IMG/VR virus record: IMGVR_UViG_3300032296_002858
Coordinates: 1 to 23,906 of that record
DNA from: a virus
DNA: 23,906 nucleotides
Strand: one strand, 5' to 3'
The notes under the pieces were generated by a model that ran no database searches, was not told the DNA's origin, and saw nothing but the letters and a program-made list of their open reading frames with translations. This document shows, in pieces, positions 4,852 through 13,868 of the stretch. How positions within the stretch are numbered: the first letter of the stretch is position 1; each line of letters starts with the position of its first letter. The translations under genes and the position numbers were made by a program.

Positions 4852-7065
4852 CTAGACGTCTTTGGCTATCTCAAGAGCCTTAGCGACTAACGCATCTGGC
4901 TGATCCATGATTGGCTTTGTTTCAAGAGCAATGTCTCTCTGAGCCTTTAAAGCTGCACGTTCTAGCTTGTTAAGACGTTTAGCGGGATAGTCACGCTTAT
5001 TTACTTTGCCGCCAGAAGCTCTTTCTTCGCGTTCGTCTTCAGCAACCATTCCAGCTCCCTGTGTCCCTGTTTTTGTAGCAAGATAGCTTCTGAGAGACCG
5101 TCTAAAATTGCTCTTCGACGCTTGAGTTGGATTTTTCATGTATCCAGCAAAAGCATGTGCAAGTCTTGGCTGAGACAGCAAGATGGCAAGAGGTATAGTT
5201 CCACCAATGCCAAGAACACTAGATGTCACGACATCCTGACCACCAAGCAATGGGACGCCAAGCCCGACTGTCGTTAGCGCAGCCAATGACAATTTGGAGA
5301 AGTGAGCGTCTTGTTTTGCCTTGGCATACTGCTTGGCGACATCATACATATTATCCATTGCCGTGCGCATTGGATTACCAGCAGGGCCATAAAGAGCATC
5401 TTTTCCGCCGGCAGAAAGGCTAGAGTAGTTTTTAACAAACTCTGAAGGGACAAAATTATCCCCCTTCATGCCCATCTTTTCAGTAATTCGTGACGCAACA
5501 TCGTGCCAAGCATCTGGAGCCATATACCGGCGAGCCTCTTCCAGAAGCTCTTTATTTTGGCCAGCGCCGCTTTTTGCGGCATTGCTCAATTTTTTGAAAA
5601 CGTCTTCTTTAACGGCAGTTCCTTTATCACCAACAAGCTTTTCGAAGCGCTTGCGCTGATTGATGATATCTCTTGCTTCCGCATTTGCCGCTTCATAAGC
5701 CGCCAAGGCTTTTTTGCCGCTTCTAGTTCCTAGTCCGCCTCCAGCATTCTCTGCCGCCTGCCGAACGTCTTTGCTTAAAGCGCCGTAAAGAAGATCTAAT
5801 TCTTCTTTATCAACATCAGACGAAGTTATTACTTGACTGGTTTTACGACCAATTCTTCTTTTCCAGTTGAGAATTGAATCATAATTTAATCCATGAGGAT
5901 TATTTACAGCTGTAAAAAGCTCTTTTAAATCTTCCGAAAACTTTGGATCTCCGGCTTTTGTGACCAGATCCATATTTAGCTTTTCATTACCAATTTTTTT
6001 AATTGCCGCCCTTGTATGGGACATTGGTGTTTTTGTGGTCGGATTAATCATCCTCTCAAACGCACTATAAGATTTATCTATGTCGTTTCTTGATGATTTA
6101 TCAATCCAATTAACAATAGAATTTAATGCGCTTTCTCCGGCAATAAAATCCTCACCAACATTTTTAATTCCGGCCTTTGTCGTCTTTGCTTCATTAAGCT
6201 TTTGAAGCGCAGTATCCATTCCCTCTGACATATAGCCTTTTGCCACGGGATGGACGCTGAGACCTTCAGCAACAAATTTCGTTAATGGATGCGAGCTGGA
6301 AACAGACGCAGGCATCGGAGCGCCAAGTTCTACAGCCTGCTGCTCAACCTTAGAAAGAGGCGTGACGCCAAAAGCTTTCTTCAGGCCAGACCATGCAGCA
6401 GGTAAACCGACATTGAGCGCAGCGCCGGTTTCTGCATTTGACACCGCATTCTTAAGGCGATCTTCAAGCGTGACGCCTTCTCCTAAACCATACAAGGCGT
6501 TTGACGTTGCGCCAGCAGCTGCGAGACCCGCACCTTTTGATGTAAGATCTACGGCCTTTTTGGCCCTAGAGCCAATATTGGCGATTGGAGCAAGCTTTGC
6601 TGCCGTTGCAGTCTCAACAGCCCCGGCTAAAGGAGCCTCAAATTCAAGCGCAGGGAGACTTCCAACAACACCGGTCAAAGTTCCAAGGGCGCTGGCTTTT
6701 GGCGCTTCTTCAGCAGCAATATCAGCCGCCCTCATTTGAGCGCGTTTTGCAGCTTCAAAACGCTCGCCAACAGTTCCTTCTGTCGGAACATATTCAGGAT
6801 GAATGGGAGTATAGGATAGAGCTGTAGCCCAAACAGAAGGGATGTCTTGCCCAAACAGTGCGCCACGGCCAACACCTGTGGCAAAGCCAAGAGCCGTTTT
6901 CTTGGCCTTATCAAGTGTCGATTCCTCACCACCAGCAACAATTGCCCGAAGCTCATCATCGGACATTTTATCCAAATCAGAATGATCTTGCGGCTGTGCC
7001 GATTTTCCGCCGTTTACGATTGCTCGTAGTTCGTCGTCCGACATATTTTCAAGATCGTTCGCCAT
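4852..7065 (-). CDS. Large internal-virion / DNA-ejection-type protein (737 aa)
   Basis: The ATG at 7065 shares a base with the upstream TGA (TGATG); a GTG one codon earlier is an alternative. The N-terminus has two copies of MSDDELRAIV(N/A)GG at residues 8-20 and 34-46. Next come an Ala/Gly-rich helical stretch with glycine-zipper features (GLAAAGATSNALYGLGEG), long polar helices to about residue 590, and a hydrophobic region at about 595-630 (TTVGLGVPLLGG, GTIPLAILLS). The basic tail is ASGGKVNKRDYPAKRLNKLE, then ETKPIMDQPDALVAKALEIA. This resembles, from memory, the third large ejection protein of environmental podophages, which enters the cell envelope with the genome. No enzymatic motif was found. 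Confidence 0.72.
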   Translation of the reverse strand: MANDLENMSDDELRAIVNGGKSAQPQDHSDLDKMSDDELRAIVAGGEESTLDKAKKTALGFATGVGRGALFGQDIPSVWATALSYTPIHPEYVPTEGTVGERFEAAKRAQMRAADIAAEEAPKASALGTLTGVVGSLPALEFEAPLAGAVETATAAKLAPIANIGSRAKKAVDLTSKGAGLAAAGATSNALYGLGEGVTLEDRLKNAVSNAETGAALNVGLPAAWSGLKKAFGVTPLSKVEQQAVELGAPMPASVSSSHPLTKFVAEGLSVHPVAKGYMSEGMDTALQKLNEAKTTKAGIKNVGEDFIAGESALNSIVNWIDKSSRNDIDKSYSAFERMINPTTKTPMSHTRAAIKKIGNEKLNMDLVTKAGDPKFSEDLKELFTAVNNPHGLNYDSILNWKRRIGRKTSQVITSSDVDKEELDLLYGALSKDVRQAAENAGGGLGTRSGKKALAAYEAANAEARDIINQRKRFEKLVGDKGTAVKEDVFKKLSNAAKSGAGQNKELLEEARRYMAPDAWHDVASRITEKMGMKGDNFVPSEFVKNYSSLSAGGKDALYGPAGNPMRTAMDNMYDVAKQYAKAKQDAHFSKLSLAALTTVGLGVPLLGGQDVVTSSVLGIGGTIPLAILLSQPRLAHAFAGYMKNPTQASKSNFRRSLRSYLATKTGTQGAGMVAEDEREERASGGKVNKRDYPAKRLNKLERAALKAQRDIALETKPIMDQPDALVAKALEIAKDV

Positions 7066-10000
7066 CACTGACCGGCCTTTTCACGTTCGCGGAGAATTTC
7101 AGCGGCTCTTCTTTGACGATCTGTCATTCCCTGTGAAGCGTCTGAAGAAGTTACATTCTGCTTGCTTGCACCTTCTGAGAACAGAGGCTTATCCGCAAAA
7201 TGCTTCGCCAAAGCAGCCGGATAATTCTCATCCAGACTTCCATTTTTAGTCTGATAATCAATCATAAATTCACGCGCATCCTGTGCGCGCTGCATGATAG
7301 TCTTCAGTGTCTTAAGCATCCGGAGATTGGACGCCGGAGACTTATCCAGACCAATCGCCATTCTTTCAATGGTTTTACGGTCGGCATCAGACACAGCCGT
7401 TCCGAGAGATCCACCGATCTTTTTCATAAGATCCGCAACACCAAGAGCCTGAAGCGTTTCAGTGTTCTCTATGGATTTTGAGTTAATGATCTTATTGGTC
7501 AGTTCCGGGGACACTTCATATCCGTAAGACTGAAACATTTTAAGGACAGACTGTGTCATGGGAGACGTATGAATTTCCCCCTTGCGATAAGCCTTCTCTA
7601 AAAGATCGATATCATTCAAAGTAGATTCGGCTGTTGTTGCGGCCTGATTTGTGGCGTCAACAATATCCTGCTCCTTCTTGGCGGCTGTTTCTACGCGCGT
7701 TTTCGCCCGAATTCCTTCCGGAGAACGCTCATAAGCCTCACGCCTTTCTTTTTCTTCAGCGCGCTGTTCTTGCAAAGTCTTAAAAGCAAGTTCTTCAGCC
7801 GCTTTCTTTTCGGCCATGACGCGATTCAGTTCATATTGAATCGCCTTTTCTTTATCTTCCAAAGCCTGACGAAGTTGAGGAACAGTTATATCTCCCATTG
7901 CCGACATAATGCGGCGATGAGCGCTTTGTAGGCGCTTGATATAAGCATCAGTTGAAGAAGCAGGAGTAGCCGCAGGAGCGGTTGAGCGTTCCGCAACTTT
8001 TGTCACTTCAGGAGCAGCTTCATCACCAGCAGCAACGGCAGGCTCAGCAGTCGGAGCCGCAGCAGCTTCTGATTTTGTCGTCTTTGGAGTTGTTAGAACG
8101 GGGGCTTCAGCGCCGCCTTCATCTTCTGCAACGGGGCCATTCAAGCGCTCAAGTATTTTGCGCTGACGGATAAGTTCAGCTCTCTGCTGTTCTTTTTCAC
8201 GCAGAGCCTGCTGCGCCGATCTTGAAGCACGATAATATTCGAGGCCCTTGATTCCGCCTTCGCCAATAGCGCGCAACGGGTCATGTGCCGGAGAAGCCAT
8301 CATCCCAAGGCCAGCGGCCAACAGAAAGTCGCTAATCGGACCCATCTCATTAAGACTTGACGCAGCAGGAGCAGGAGCGGACTCAGGATCCTGAGCCACG
8401 GTCTTACCTTCACCAAACAAGCCGCCAAGCGCATCACCGATGTCACCCAAAACAGGGATATCGGCAATTCCGCCATCTTCAAAATGGCTCCTTACGGAGC
8501 CGCCACGCTCAAAAGGGAGAAGGTCTCCTAATCCTCCCTGACGTGCGGAACCTTTTGTCTTGGACCGTTTGACGTTGCGACCGGTCAATTCATCAATGAA
8601 ATTGCCAACCGGATCGGAAGAAAACGGCTCAAGATCACGGTAATCACCGTAATACATCTCACCAGAAGGTGCAGCGCGACGGGCAACAGGACGCGCCGTA
8701 GCGCGATGTGCAGGACGCGAAACATTAACGGGACGACGGCCCTCATCAGCGGCAACGCTCGGCGCAGTCCGCATTTCAGAAGCCATTGGGCCACGGGCCT
8801 CACGCGGCATCGGAGCGCCGACACTTGCATGAGAAGCCGGAAGAGGCGGACCCTGCTCAACGCCTTGAGGGCGCTTACCAGTCAGAACACCAACGCCAAA
8901 ACCTGTTCCAGCAGCGGCGGCAGGACCAGACAAACGCATTGCTTTGTCCATAAGACCGGGCTGCGCAAGAAGCGGGATAGAGTTAGGAGACGGCGGCGGC
9001 TTATAAGCAGCGCCTTCTTCCATTCCCAAGATCACGGGATCAGGAGCGCGGTAATAATTACTGTTGCGCCCTTTGCCAAAACCAAAATTCTGTGCCTCTT
9101 CTGCTCCTTCAAGCAGACGATTAGCCCTTTTGTAGAAGGCGTTTGTCTGAAGAACCGGAGGAAGATTTGCGAAACGTTCAGCTTTAGCCGCTTCTGCGGC
9201 CTGTCGTGCAGCGATATTGGCGTCAACATTTTCCGCGACTTCGCCATGAACGCCCATGGTCGGAGAAGCGAGATTAAGTTTCGCATTAGGGCGCATGTCT
9301 AAGCTTGGACGATTTTTGAAGCTGGTGAAATAGTTGTTCACCATATTTTGCTCAAAAGAAGTCATCGGTTGGCCACCCTGTTCGACCCGCATTAGAATCG
9401 AACGGACTTTTGCATTCATGTCAGCAGGCTGAACATCGGACCAAGATTTAGGAGAGGGCGAAGCCGTAAGCTGGCTAGAAACGTCAGAAGCCTGCGGCAT
9501 TTTCGGAGTAACCGGGGCTTCAGGAGCGCCATGCGGATTAAGCTTAAGCTCAGGCCAAATCGACTTGCGCGGCTGCGCCATACGATCCGTGCGCTGCAAA
9601 CGATCAAGAGCATCCCAACTACCGGCTGTTGGACGCCGTTCCATTAGATCAAAACCGGCTGGAAGAGCAGCAATTTCGCGCTCAGCCGCCGCCGGGGCAG
9701 ACCGCATAGCCCCACGAACAAACGGCGAAGCCGCAGCAGCAACACCGGGCTGCGCCATAAAGGCAGCTTCAGCCCCCGGAATGGCTTCAGTCCCGCGCAA
9801 CCGGCCAGCGCGATAGGCTTCAGGATACCGGCGCTTCAGTTCGTTGGCAGCGGCCATGCGACGGTTATATTCGTCCATCACCTCATTGAAGCGCTCACCC
9901 ATAGGACCCATAGACGGCTCCGTAAGCTCTTTTCGAGCGCCACGGAAAAGGGAGCGAGCATAATCTAGGCCGGGAATGCCTGTAGCAGACGATCCGGCAC

Positions 10001-10118
10001 GATAAGCTTCAAGCTCATCAGGCGTGGTTATCTCACTTAGCTTCCGATAATCCCTGTTCTTCTCATTGTCCGGGTCGCTATCAACGGAATTAAGCAGAGA
10101 GTCAAAAAAACCAGCCAT
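7065..10118 (-). CDS. Large internal-virion / DNA-ejection-type protein (1017 aa)
   Basis: ATG at 10118 behind AGGAG. The N-terminal 450 residues are Ala/Pro-rich and low in complexity. At about 489-545 lies YYGDYRDLEPF...GNFIDELTG...QGGLGDLLPFERGG, a module also found near the end of the neighbouring 1233-aa protein. FERGGSVRSHFEDGG follows, a double-GG motif shared across this block. Then GPISDFLLAAGLGMMASP, an Ala/Glu-rich coiled coil (about 620-830), and a C-terminal helical domain (about 830-990) with LGTAVSDADRKTIERMAIGL. The last part resembles a conserved domain in podophage virion proteins (recollection). Probable ejection protein acting at the envelope during infection; no catalytic residues seen. 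Confidence 0.72.
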   Translation of the reverse strand: MAGFFDSLLNSVDSDPDNEKNRDYRKLSEITTPDELEAYRAGSSATGIPGLDYARSLFRGARKELTEPSMGPMGERFNEVMDEYNRRMAAANELKRRYPEAYRAGRLRGTEAIPGAEAAFMAQPGVAAAASPFVRGAMRSAPAAAEREIAALPAGFDLMERRPTAGSWDALDRLQRTDRMAQPRKSIWPELKLNPHGAPEAPVTPKMPQASDVSSQLTASPSPKSWSDVQPADMNAKVRSILMRVEQGGQPMTSFEQNMVNNYFTSFKNRPSLDMRPNAKLNLASPTMGVHGEVAENVDANIAARQAAEAAKAERFANLPPVLQTNAFYKRANRLLEGAEEAQNFGFGKGRNSNYYRAPDPVILGMEEGAAYKPPPSPNSIPLLAQPGLMDKAMRLSGPAAAAGTGFGVGVLTGKRPQGVEQGPPLPASHASVGAPMPREARGPMASEMRTAPSVAADEGRRPVNVSRPAHRATARPVARRAAPSGEMYYGDYRDLEPFSSDPVGNFIDELTGRNVKRSKTKGSARQGGLGDLLPFERGGSVRSHFEDGGIADIPVLGDIGDALGGLFGEGKTVAQDPESAPAPAASSLNEMGPISDFLLAAGLGMMASPAHDPLRAIGEGGIKGLEYYRASRSAQQALREKEQQRAELIRQRKILERLNGPVAEDEGGAEAPVLTTPKTTKSEAAAAPTAEPAVAAGDEAAPEVTKVAERSTAPAATPASSTDAYIKRLQSAHRRIMSAMGDITVPQLRQALEDKEKAIQYELNRVMAEKKAAEELAFKTLQEQRAEEKERREAYERSPEGIRAKTRVETAAKKEQDIVDATNQAATTAESTLNDIDLLEKAYRKGEIHTSPMTQSVLKMFQSYGYEVSPELTNKIINSKSIENTETLQALGVADLMKKIGGSLGTAVSDADRKTIERMAIGLDKSPASNLRMLKTLKTIMQRAQDAREFMIDYQTKNGSLDENYPAALAKHFADKPLFSEGASKQNVTSSDASQGMTDRQRRAAEILREREKAGQ

Positions 10119-10123
10119 CGAAG

Positions 10124-10138
10124 TCGCTCCTATAGCGA
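10124..10138 (-). promoter_or_regulatory. Small hairpin masking the ribosome binding site of the 1017-aa gene
   Basis: On the minus strand TCGCT-ATAGG-AGCGA can fold into a 5-bp stem with a 5-base loop. The AGGAG Shine-Dalgarno of the 1017-aa gene spans loop and 3' arm, 8 nt before its ATG. This could tune translation relative to the upstream gene. Only the complementarity is observed. Confidence 0.35.
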
Positions 10139-10148
10139 AATTTTATCC

Positions 10149-10171
10149 TGATTTCTTAAGAAAAGAAATCA
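10149..10171 (-). other. 9-bp perfect inverted repeat across the stop codon of the 1233-aa gene
   Basis: TGATTTCTT (10149-10157) is perfectly complementary to AAGAAATCA (10163-10171), with a 5-base loop. It covers the last codons and TAA of the 1233-aa gene. No T-tract follows on either strand, so it is not a classical terminator. It could be an RNA-processing or stabilising structure between two large virion genes, or a chance AT-rich palindrome. Confidence 0.4.
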
Positions 10172-13100
10172 AATAGACCACCGAAATCAGAAGCTTCTTC
10201 TTCCTTTTTACGCTTTGGCTGCTCGGGCGGCGCACCACCCGTTCCTTCCAAATCGAACAAAGCCCCTAGTCCACCCTGTCCAGCGAATTTACCCATCGGA
10301 GTTTTTGCCGTTCCGGGCTTATCGGAAGCCCGAACGTCTCCCGCCAAGGTATCAATGAAATCGCCAAACGGGTTGTTTTCTACATCCCGGTAATCACCCC
10401 AATATTTTTGGCCAGCCTTGGGCTGAGCCGTTTCGTCGGTGGCGACCACATTAAGATCCGAAGGACGACGGGGCGGAAGTGGTGCGCCCATCTCCGACAT
10501 TTGCGGCCCAACATTCGGATGAGACGCAGGGAATTCCGGACCCATATTCGCGTGAGACGCAGGAAGCTCAGGACCAAGTGATTTCCCCGGCTCATGCAAA
10601 TAATTTACCTCGTTTGCATATGCCGAGCTAACCGGATTTAGGACGTTCAATAAGCTGGCGACAAATCCACGAGCCCGCTCATTTGGAGACGCCGCAGCGG
10701 CACGAGTGGGACCAACGGACTCAGTTCCAATTGTCTCACCTGTAAATTTCGGAAGCGGCATATTCAGCGCTTCAGAATTACCGGCAATTCCACGAACCGC
10801 ATCAAGCGCCGCAGAATAATACGGTTTAAACTTACCGGATGTATATGTCGTCCAGTTCTTTAGACCACCGCGACCGCGCAAAAGCTGGAGAGCCGCTTTA
10901 GCATTTGTCACGGGATCATACAGATCAGACTTGCTGGATAGGCCAAACTGACGCATGCGCTCAGGACCCATTTTCCCAAGCATATTAATCTGCCACAAGC
11001 CATAAGATTCATCGCCTGTTCCGCGATTAAAATTATGAATGTTGTAGACGCCACTGCTTTCCGGCATTGCAATAGCAGTCAAAATTGCAGCTTCGCGCGG
11101 AGTAGCGCCCGCCTGCAAAGCTGCACGAGCGATTTCCTGCATGCTTAATTTGGATCCTCTGGATCCGCCTGAAGCCTTCTCAACAGCTCCGCCATCTTTA
11201 GAACCAATACGGTTTGTCACCTGTTTTAGAACATCAGAGCTTAAATCATTGCTAAGATTTAAGCCGGGGGCCAATCCGTAAGACTGCGGAGTTCCGCGAT
11301 ACGGAGCATCATATTTGATATTAAACAATCCAGTGTATGGATTAAATTGAGTATCTTGAAGGCTTGAAAAATACCCCTGAACAGGCGCATTGCTGCGGAA
11401 AATATCAGGAATGCTTTGATATTCTGGTGAAGATTCAAAACGGGACGCAATCTGAGACGCCGGCATGCCTTTCGACAGTTGATCTTTCCAAAAATTAAGA
11501 CCACCTAGATCCGGCGCGCGGCCAAATGCATCCGAATACATTTGATTCAGGAATGCAGTGTTCTGACCCTCTCTGGACGATTGCACCGTCGCTTCAACGG
11601 CAGACGGTGTTTTTCCGCCCTTCATATCATTGATATGAACATTGATTTCATCCTGCGTCGGATTACGACCCATATAATTCTGATAAACAGAGTTCAGAAA
11701 ATTTGTATATGGGTTTGCAGGAGTTTCACGGGGAGGCTGATTTTTGACGGCCTCTTCTAAATCACCCAATGAAGCCGGAGCTGCCGGAGTTGGATTTGCC
11801 GAGACAGCCATCTGAACGGCAATTGCCGGATTGATTCCGGACTGAGCCAGTCCAAGAGCCATGATCTGCTGACGAGACTGCGCATCGCTAACAGATGCAT
11901 TATAAGCATTTCTTGCATTTGCAAGAGCCGTTTCAGCCTCTGTTGCCGGAGCAACGCCGGGATCAACAAATTTATCAGGAAGCCCCATGCTACCGGCAAT
12001 ATTCAAATTACCGCCAATAACACCGGGATAGGAAGGACGTTGTCCTGAATAATATGCCTGACTAGGCATAGAAGGCATGCCCTGCTGCTCAGGAGTTAAC
12101 TGAGGACCGGGATTATTAGCCATTGCGCGTTTAAGCAGCTGATCATAGCCGCCAATTTTTGTGGCGTCCTGATTTACAGCCTGAGACTGCTGGATTCCGC
12201 CAGTCTGCTGATATTCGGGGCTGTTGTAAAAGTCAGTCCGAACAGCTTCTGGAGTTCTTCCAGCGGCTCTCTGCTGCGTCCAAAAATCAAAACCGCCCTG
12301 CTCGGCAGTTCTTCCAAGAATGTTTTTATAGTCCGAAAGAACTTCCTGAGCCTGATCTTTAGCCTGTTGAGCCCGCTGTGCCTGCTCTGCAAAAGTTCCG
12401 CCATCAGCAAAACCAACACGACCACCCTTTTTAAAGGATGGAAGCGCGCCTTCAAATGCAGACCCAATATCACCTAAACTGATATTAGATTTATTAGCTG
12501 CGGCTTTAAGAAAATCAGCCCCAGCGCCAAGAGCTTTGCCGTAATCTTCTCCGGAGTCTCCATCCTGCGCTCCAAAGAATTTAGACTTAATGCCGCTTTC
12601 CTGTTCCTTAAAATCAGGCTCGCTCTTAACATTAAGCATTTTATTAATTTCACGACTTAGGTTTTCAGCCGCCAATTTATTTGCGGGCTTCAGAACCTGA
12701 GACGTCTTTTCAGCTCGTGAAATATAATCATCTCCGCCAGCATAAGGCTGTTTGTTCATTAAAGAACCAAACCCAGCAGCAAGATCAATAGGACCTTCGC
12801 CATACGGAGCATCTTTCATATGCTCCATGTATCCGCCATCAGCCTTATGTGTGCGATCTTTTACAACGCCGCCCTTGGCAAGCAGTCCGCCAGAAAAAGC
12901 TTTTGTCGCAAGCCCAAGGCCAGTGGTTAACAGTCCAGCCAATCCACCACCGCCAGATTGATTCTGGTAAGGTTGCCAGCCTTGCTGTGCTCCTTGCGTA
13001 TTCGACGTTGTAGATGTCGTCCCATACTGACCAAGAAGCGGACCAAGGCCCTGTGCAAGACTTCCAAAGTAAGAGGTCTGCTGATAAGGATAAGCCTTAG

Positions 13101-13857
13101 CCTGCTGCCACTGCTCAAAAGCTTTATTAAGTTGCTGCTGACCAAGAGCCTGCTGTTGCGCACCAGACTGATACAGTGCGCCAAGTTCACTGCCCCGAGC
13201 AGCAAGCGACTGGTTGCCCAATCCTGCCTGTTGAGCGCCACCACGAAGAAGCGTATCAATTGCCTGTTGCTGCTGCTGATTATACTGGCCCATCGCCTGC
13301 TGATAATTTGCAGAGTTAAGACCGGCCAACGTCTGAGCATTTGACAAACCAAGCTGACGCATCTGTTCAGCGCGACCAAGCGCCTGACCAGAACCACCGT
13401 AAGATCCACGACGAACAGATTCGGCATTATTTTTGACGAACATTTCGTCTTGATTTTGCTTCATCTGAGCAAGAGTCGCATCAATAACGCTCTGCTGATA
13501 AGGGTTCATATAACGCTGAAGACTGCCAAAATTGTATTGGTTCGGATCCGCCAATCCAGCCGCCTGATTTGTCATGGCGGAAGCTTGGTTGATATAGGGC
13601 TGTGTAATGCCCTGAATATCGCGATATCCCTGCATCGCGGCGATCTGGTCCGGCGTAAACCCAGCGACTTGCTGACCCTGATAAGGCTGATAGGGCGTAT
13701 TCGCGATTTGGGCCGCATTCTGAAGCGTCTGTATATACGCAAGACTAGCAAGAGGATCCGGAACCTGAGCCGAAATACCGCTGCCCTGCGTCGTGGAATT
13801 CGTGGACTGAGCAGTCGGATAATATCCACCAATCGGGCTGGTATTCTTGGATCCCAT
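10156..13857 (-). CDS. Giant internal-virion protein with three DUF4214-like repeats and a lysozyme-like domain (1233 aa)
   Basis: ATG at 13857 behind AAGGA. Residues 1-330 are Gln/Ala/Tyr/Gly-rich. Double-GG motifs follow (LAKGGVVKDRTHKADGG, FKKGGRVGFADGGTF). Three DUF4214-like repeats lie at about 505-550 (YKNILGRTAEQGGFDFW), 718-765 (VYQNYMGRNPTQDEIN, degenerate) and 768-815 (MYSDAFGRAPDLGGLNFW). Residues about 905-1020 look like a lysozyme or transglycosylase fold: AILTAIAMPESSGV (Glu933 is the candidate catalytic acid), then ESYGLWQINM at 950-959. The C-terminus holds repeated PASHxN(M/V)GP blocks and the YWGDYRD module shared with the 1017-aa protein. Likely an ejected tail or core protein that locally cuts peptidoglycan, analogous to T7 gp16. 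Confidence 0.82.
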   Translation of the reverse strand: MGSKNTSPIGGYYPTAQSTNSTTQGSGISAQVPDPLASLAYIQTLQNAAQIANTPYQPYQGQQVAGFTPDQIAAMQGYRDIQGITQPYINQASAMTNQAAGLADPNQYNFGSLQRYMNPYQQSVIDATLAQMKQNQDEMFVKNNAESVRRGSYGGSGQALGRAEQMRQLGLSNAQTLAGLNSANYQQAMGQYNQQQQQAIDTLLRGGAQQAGLGNQSLAARGSELGALYQSGAQQQALGQQQLNKAFEQWQQAKAYPYQQTSYFGSLAQGLGPLLGQYGTTSTTSNTQGAQQGWQPYQNQSGGGGLAGLLTTGLGLATKAFSGGLLAKGGVVKDRTHKADGGYMEHMKDAPYGEGPIDLAAGFGSLMNKQPYAGGDDYISRAEKTSQVLKPANKLAAENLSREINKMLNVKSEPDFKEQESGIKSKFFGAQDGDSGEDYGKALGAGADFLKAAANKSNISLGDIGSAFEGALPSFKKGGRVGFADGGTFAEQAQRAQQAKDQAQEVLSDYKNILGRTAEQGGFDFWTQQRAAGRTPEAVRTDFYNSPEYQQTGGIQQSQAVNQDATKIGGYDQLLKRAMANNPGPQLTPEQQGMPSMPSQAYYSGQRPSYPGVIGGNLNIAGSMGLPDKFVDPGVAPATEAETALANARNAYNASVSDAQSRQQIMALGLAQSGINPAIAVQMAVSANPTPAAPASLGDLEEAVKNQPPRETPANPYTNFLNSVYQNYMGRNPTQDEINVHINDMKGGKTPSAVEATVQSSREGQNTAFLNQMYSDAFGRAPDLGGLNFWKDQLSKGMPASQIASRFESSPEYQSIPDIFRSNAPVQGYFSSLQDTQFNPYTGLFNIKYDAPYRGTPQSYGLAPGLNLSNDLSSDVLKQVTNRIGSKDGGAVEKASGGSRGSKLSMQEIARAALQAGATPREAAILTAIAMPESSGVYNIHNFNRGTGDESYGLWQINMLGKMGPERMRQFGLSSKSDLYDPVTNAKAALQLLRGRGGLKNWTTYTSGKFKPYYSAALDAVRGIAGNSEALNMPLPKFTGETIGTESVGPTRAAAASPNERARGFVASLLNVLNPVSSAYANEVNYLHEPGKSLGPELPASHANMGPEFPASHPNVGPQMSEMGAPLPPRRPSDLNVVATDETAQPKAGQKYWGDYRDVENNPFGDFIDTLAGDVRASDKPGTAKTPMGKFAGQGGLGALFDLEGTGGAPPEQPKRKKEEEASDFGGLFDFFS

Positions 13858-13868
13858 GATCTAATTCC

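Noticed and set aside
8706-9302. 198-codon plus-strand open frame opposite the 1017-aa gene
   Set aside because: It lies wholly antisense to a well-supported virion gene, has arginine/cysteine-rich shadow composition, no ribosome binding site context and no recognisable motif.
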